From Eretmocerus hayati (Eukaryota; Arthropoda; Insecta; Hymenoptera; Aphelinidae), in assembly GCA_029851415.1 (NCBI GenBank), contig CM056741.1, forward strand, positions 69,864,282 to 69,928,281: a stretch of 64,000 nt of DNA. The letters run 5' to 3'. The stretch's first letter is position 1, and each line of letters opens with the position of its first letter. The notes beneath the pieces are model-generated. The model did not search any database and had not been told where the DNA came from. It saw nothing but the letters and a program-made list of their open reading frames with translations. Made by a program: the position numbers and the translations under genes. This document shows, piece by piece, positions 60,377-64,000 of this stretch.

Positions 60377-62427
60377 TTGATCACGCTCAAGAGTGCCATA
60401 CTGCTACTCTCTTAGTTACAGGCATGTCTTGATAAGCCTCTCAGTAATTGATTCACTGGCTCATATCATAATGTTACTAAACAATACAGACAAAATCCCT
60501 CCTCAGAATAAGTTCTAACCAAATATGAATAACAGATTTTACCCTGAACTTGATTGTTTCCCTCAATCCTTAATCGGACGGTTTATATTTGATCCCTGCT
60601 AGCACAATCCTATTACCATCAAGTTTTACACATAATCCTGAGGAATGGATCTTCTGAGCCAGCTAAATAGAGACTCAATGAATCCATGGAGCATTTCGCC
60701 GCTTAAATTCGTGTTTCTTCCCAGCATGAGTCTTCAGAAGAATTTTACATGTCATGGGAAGCTCATGAGGAGCAAATTCTTGGAAAGTTCCCTGGGTTCA
60801 TAAACAGGAATTTGGATGTAGTTATTGCTTTTTGAGTTGAAAAGAGTCTCATTCAACTTTTTAGATCTGCTGCTCAACAAATTTATAGGGTAATAAGAAG
60901 CTAGGAGGTCATACGAAAGGACAGTTCTAGTGTCACGATAATCTAGAGAATCACTCAATAATTTGTAGACTTGAGGTATCTGTTCTCGCAGCACTCGCCC
61001 TATTAAGTAAATGAAATCCTAAGTTATTTCTGATGGTCTGACATATAATGCAGATTGATGAGTGTTACAGCCTGGTCAATTTCAATTAGGATGTACTTGG
61101 GACTTTATATCCAGGTTACGCGTAAGCAATAGTTTATGGCATCACAGATGTGACTTCTAAAAATGAATATTCATGAGCAATAATCTTTCTTGTCACTTCA
61201 AATATCTCTGTTTTATTGAGACAATGCATGGTGCATGGACAATTAGAAAGACCATGATATCAGGGATGTATCACAACAGCTACGCCATGTAGTTTATGGA
61301 AAAAGTGAAGAGATGATAGAGAGCCCCTATCACCAGAATTTGAGTTTACCCCTCATTATTAGGTATAATATTGTCATGACAATACTGCCATATCCATAGC
61401 TACGAATTCTGCATACCAGCCCATATTTTGTTACAGAAAATTATTTTGCACTCCAGTTCACAGCTCTGATTATATTTCGTAGAAAATTCGACGTAATCAG
61501 TCTTCATTTTTTTTCTAAAGAGTCAATCCGGGAGCCGTATCAGAACTGGATTAAACCTGGAACAGCGCCACTAACAGTGCCCGTGAACTAGGGGTTTGTA
61601 ACACTCAAATCTCAATAATAACAGCGACTTGAAATGAGTTCTCATGCCTACTCATATCATCTTTTTGCCCGAAACTGGTCCAGAGTGCATCCGTGCACTG
61701 TCAAAAGTATGTTTCATCCCCTCATTCGAGAGACTTCCACTGATCATCCGAAGATGTAAAATATTAGTGCGAGGATCTGAAGCCAAATTGAGAAACGAAA
61801 AATGTTCAATCTCTGAACATGATCAGATTTTACTTTGATACAGTTGTGAGGATGGTAATACAGGATGATCAGGATATTTTGGAAACTCATGGAGGATAAA
61901 TCAAATTGTCTGAGCCTGATGTTGAGAATATAGATGAGATGATGGTGAACTTTCGAGCACACAATGATTTGTATGAATTGGTCATAGTGATATTAGGATA
62001 CATTAGATCTATAAAACTAATTTGGAGAGCAGTTGGAAGAATTCAAACTATTGATAGAGAGTACTCATTGAGCAATGATCCCTCATTTTGAAATCTTGGT
62101 GAACGAATCATTAGGTAGGAATGAATTCCAATTGGATAATCTTCATCAGTCTTACAAATTGGTTGTTTCCATTCAATCCCAAATATCCAATACAAAGAAT
62201 AGAGCTTCTGGTATCGTTGAGAGATTGTCAGAATGTAGATGGAGCGAAAATCGTTCCAGAATAACAGAAGAAAAAGTTTTCTACATAGTAAAGTCTCGGT
62301 ACAGTGAGTTGCAGCCTTGAGAAGAGATTCGGGCTATCCTTCAATCCACCACAAATCCAAATCAGAGAATTGGAGTCTTGACGGATAGAAAAATTTGATC
62401 GATCTGGAGAGATGTCATATGAAAAGT
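60377..62427. other. Non-coding DNA, no gene recognised
   Basis: Short unrecognised frames only. Confidence 0.45.
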
Positions 62428-63543
62428 TCCGGACCAGAACGGTATAAGTTCATTTTGGTGAAAATTGAGTTTTTGACGGGAAATGGTAGAGGATGCATGT
62501 GAAAACATGTACGTATAACTCCGGAAGTGAAAATGTGTTTTCGAGCGTCACAAGCGCTTTGACCATTTTTGGCCCGAAAAAATTTTCGACTTTTTTCCGA
62601 ACCAGAATGGTATAAGTCCACGCTCGAACACGAAAACACTGCTCTGACACCTTCCGTCTTCAACCATTGCAATTTTTTAGGTTTTGCATAGTGGTGATAG
62701 ACCCCAGGATATAGGGTTCAGGCACCTCATGTTCCTTGAATGGCTGCATTCAGTCGTTGAGATGTTTTCAAGCCGAAGTTCGTCATTCCCCTTTTCACAC
62801 ACTTGCCTACAGAAGAATCCTTTTGAGAAGAAAAATCGCGGAACAGCATTCCGCGAGGGTCCGCGAGAATATTGTGGCTCCTAGGGGCTTTGAATTGAAC
62901 TTTTGCCATCTCACATCGTCGGTAATGAGACCAGAATGACAGTGGCCACTCAAAAATAAACTAACAATGAGTCGATAGACCGATTGATCAACTCGCTATA
63001 TAGCTCTCAATTTTCACCGTTTCCTCAGAGATCTTTTCAAAAGACCGAATCACTAAACCCAAGATACAGGCAAGTTCGAATCGTTCATATTGCTCCCTTT
63101 GAAGGAAAATAGGAAAATGTCAATGTTGGCGACTACCTACAACTTCATCATCGAATAGACACATCTCATTCACAATATCTCCACACTTTACGATCTAACA
63201 TAGTGAAAGTCGACTCGCATCTCTATCTCTTTTGGTTCGGAACGGTATGAGTTTTCTTGAGCAGGAATAATGTTCTTATGTTCTTATACCGTTTTGGTCC
63301 GGAAAAAAGTTGAAAAATGTTCCGAGCCAAAACGGTCTAAGTCTATTATTCATTGTAAAGTGATGAATAATTAGAGTTGATAATTGAAAATCATAACCCT
63401 CCATAGAACAATTATCGTGAAAACGTACCTACTATATGAGGAAAAAGGGAACTGAGACTCAGAATGATGATTCGACTTCTCTGATGCAAAAAACCTTTGT
63501 TCCCAGAAATGGAAAAAACGGACTTATACCGTTCTGGTCCGGA
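62428..63543. repeat. Cluster of inverted 22-bp CCGGACC-AACGGTATAAG motifs
   Basis: Clean copies on the plus strand start at 62428, 62596 and 63321. Copies on the minus strand lie at 63282-63303 and 63522-63543. A degenerate plus copy is at about 63234. The outermost pair is perfectly inverted (CCGGACCAGAACGGTATAAG at both ends), as terminal repeats of a 1116-bp element would be. No target duplication and no coding region are visible. It may be one transposon with subterminal binding sites or several overlapping miniature elements. Confidence 0.7.
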
Positions 63544-64000
63544 GCCCATCATATTTTGATGAGATAGATTTCACAATGAGAATAGCGATGTGTTCGAAGA
63601 GTGCGAGATCACGATTCTGAGGTGATAAATTGGTTTGGATCACTTTTAACAGTATGTATTCACTCGGATTCATATCAGTTGAACCCAATAAGTCAGTCGA
63701 GCAACTCTCATTGATGTTCTGAAATGTTCAAAACATTTCTATTGCTGATAAATGTTCGATCAATATGGCCACTATATTTCAACCCGAATCAATGACGCAT
63801 CTACAGTAAAAGCCATCGAGAGAATTTTCATCATCAGAAATATCCACTTGAAACTGAAAGTGTGTGGCGTGGGAAAATTGATATAGTGATATTTGACTTT
63901 AGATTGCCAGCGATACCGCATTTATTTCTTTCGGAAAATAGGGTGTACATAGGTACATCAAAACATTCAAACATGATAGAATTGTGAATGAAGCTAGGTA
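63544..64000. other. Non-coding DNA to window end
   Basis: No gene or repeat recognised. Confidence 0.45.

Noticed and set aside
62428..63543. CRISPR-like array from repeated 22-bp motifs
   Set aside because: Copies alternate in strand and spacing is irregular.

Overview
This window reads as nuclear DNA from an arthropod, most likely an insect and possibly a hymenopteran such as a parasitoid wasp. The evidence is an R1-like non-LTR retrotransposon remnant (R1-clade elements are typical of arthropods), a second degenerate LINE fragment, TTAA- and TA-flanked miniature transposons, very long tetranucleotide microsatellites, and alternating AT-rich and CpG-rich non-coding blocks. The order-level guess is weak and rests on general sequence texture. 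Nothing is bacterial: there are no operons, ribosome-binding sites or long non-repeat open frames. I recognise no intact host protein-coding gene, so the window is best described as a repeat-rich intergenic or large-intron region. Small or spliced host exons could have been missed.

Layout. 1-8.8 kb: unremarkable AT-rich DNA. 8.8-11.3 kb: a tandem duplication with a poly-G run, a 424-bp CCAT microsatellite, and a possible LTR with a short decayed open frame. 11.3-13.6 kb: nested inverted repeats and a LINE reverse-transcriptase fossil. 15.9-17.5 kb: first CpG-rich block. 19.0-21.4 kb: a foldback, a small duplication and a tRNA-like Pol III unit. 22.0-25.9 kb: a probable solo LTR, three 0.47-kb tandem units, and the R1-like pseudogene. 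26.9-30.1 kb: a G-tract and GT tract, a 164-bp duplication, and a complex 0.76-kb tandem array. 31.0-33.3 kb: three miniature inverted-repeat elements. 35.6-38.9 kb: second CpG-rich block. 39.8-44.5 kb: a hierarchical satellite of about 735-bp units built from a roughly 10-bp word, interrupted by a 1.1-kb transposon with 198-bp inverted repeats. 46.5-47.6 kb: an almost complete 1.1-kb palindrome. 48.3-51.3 kb: third CpG-rich block. 52.3-54.8 kb: three palindromic MITEs of one family, one of them holding a nested piggyBac-like element. 59.3-60.4 kb: a GGAT microsatellite of about 197 units enclosed by transposon-like termini. 62.4-63.5 kb: a cluster of alternately oriented copies of one 22-bp motif.

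The recognisable parts are mobile and satellite DNA, not a pathway. They record a history of insertion into insertion. The two nested insertions (39994-41117 in the satellite, 53538-54451 in a MITE) can be read with their target-site duplications. I see no new protein-based system. The most novel structures are the hierarchical satellite, the microsatellite-bearing TIR element, the 0.76-kb array with preserved hairpins, and the 22-bp motif cluster.
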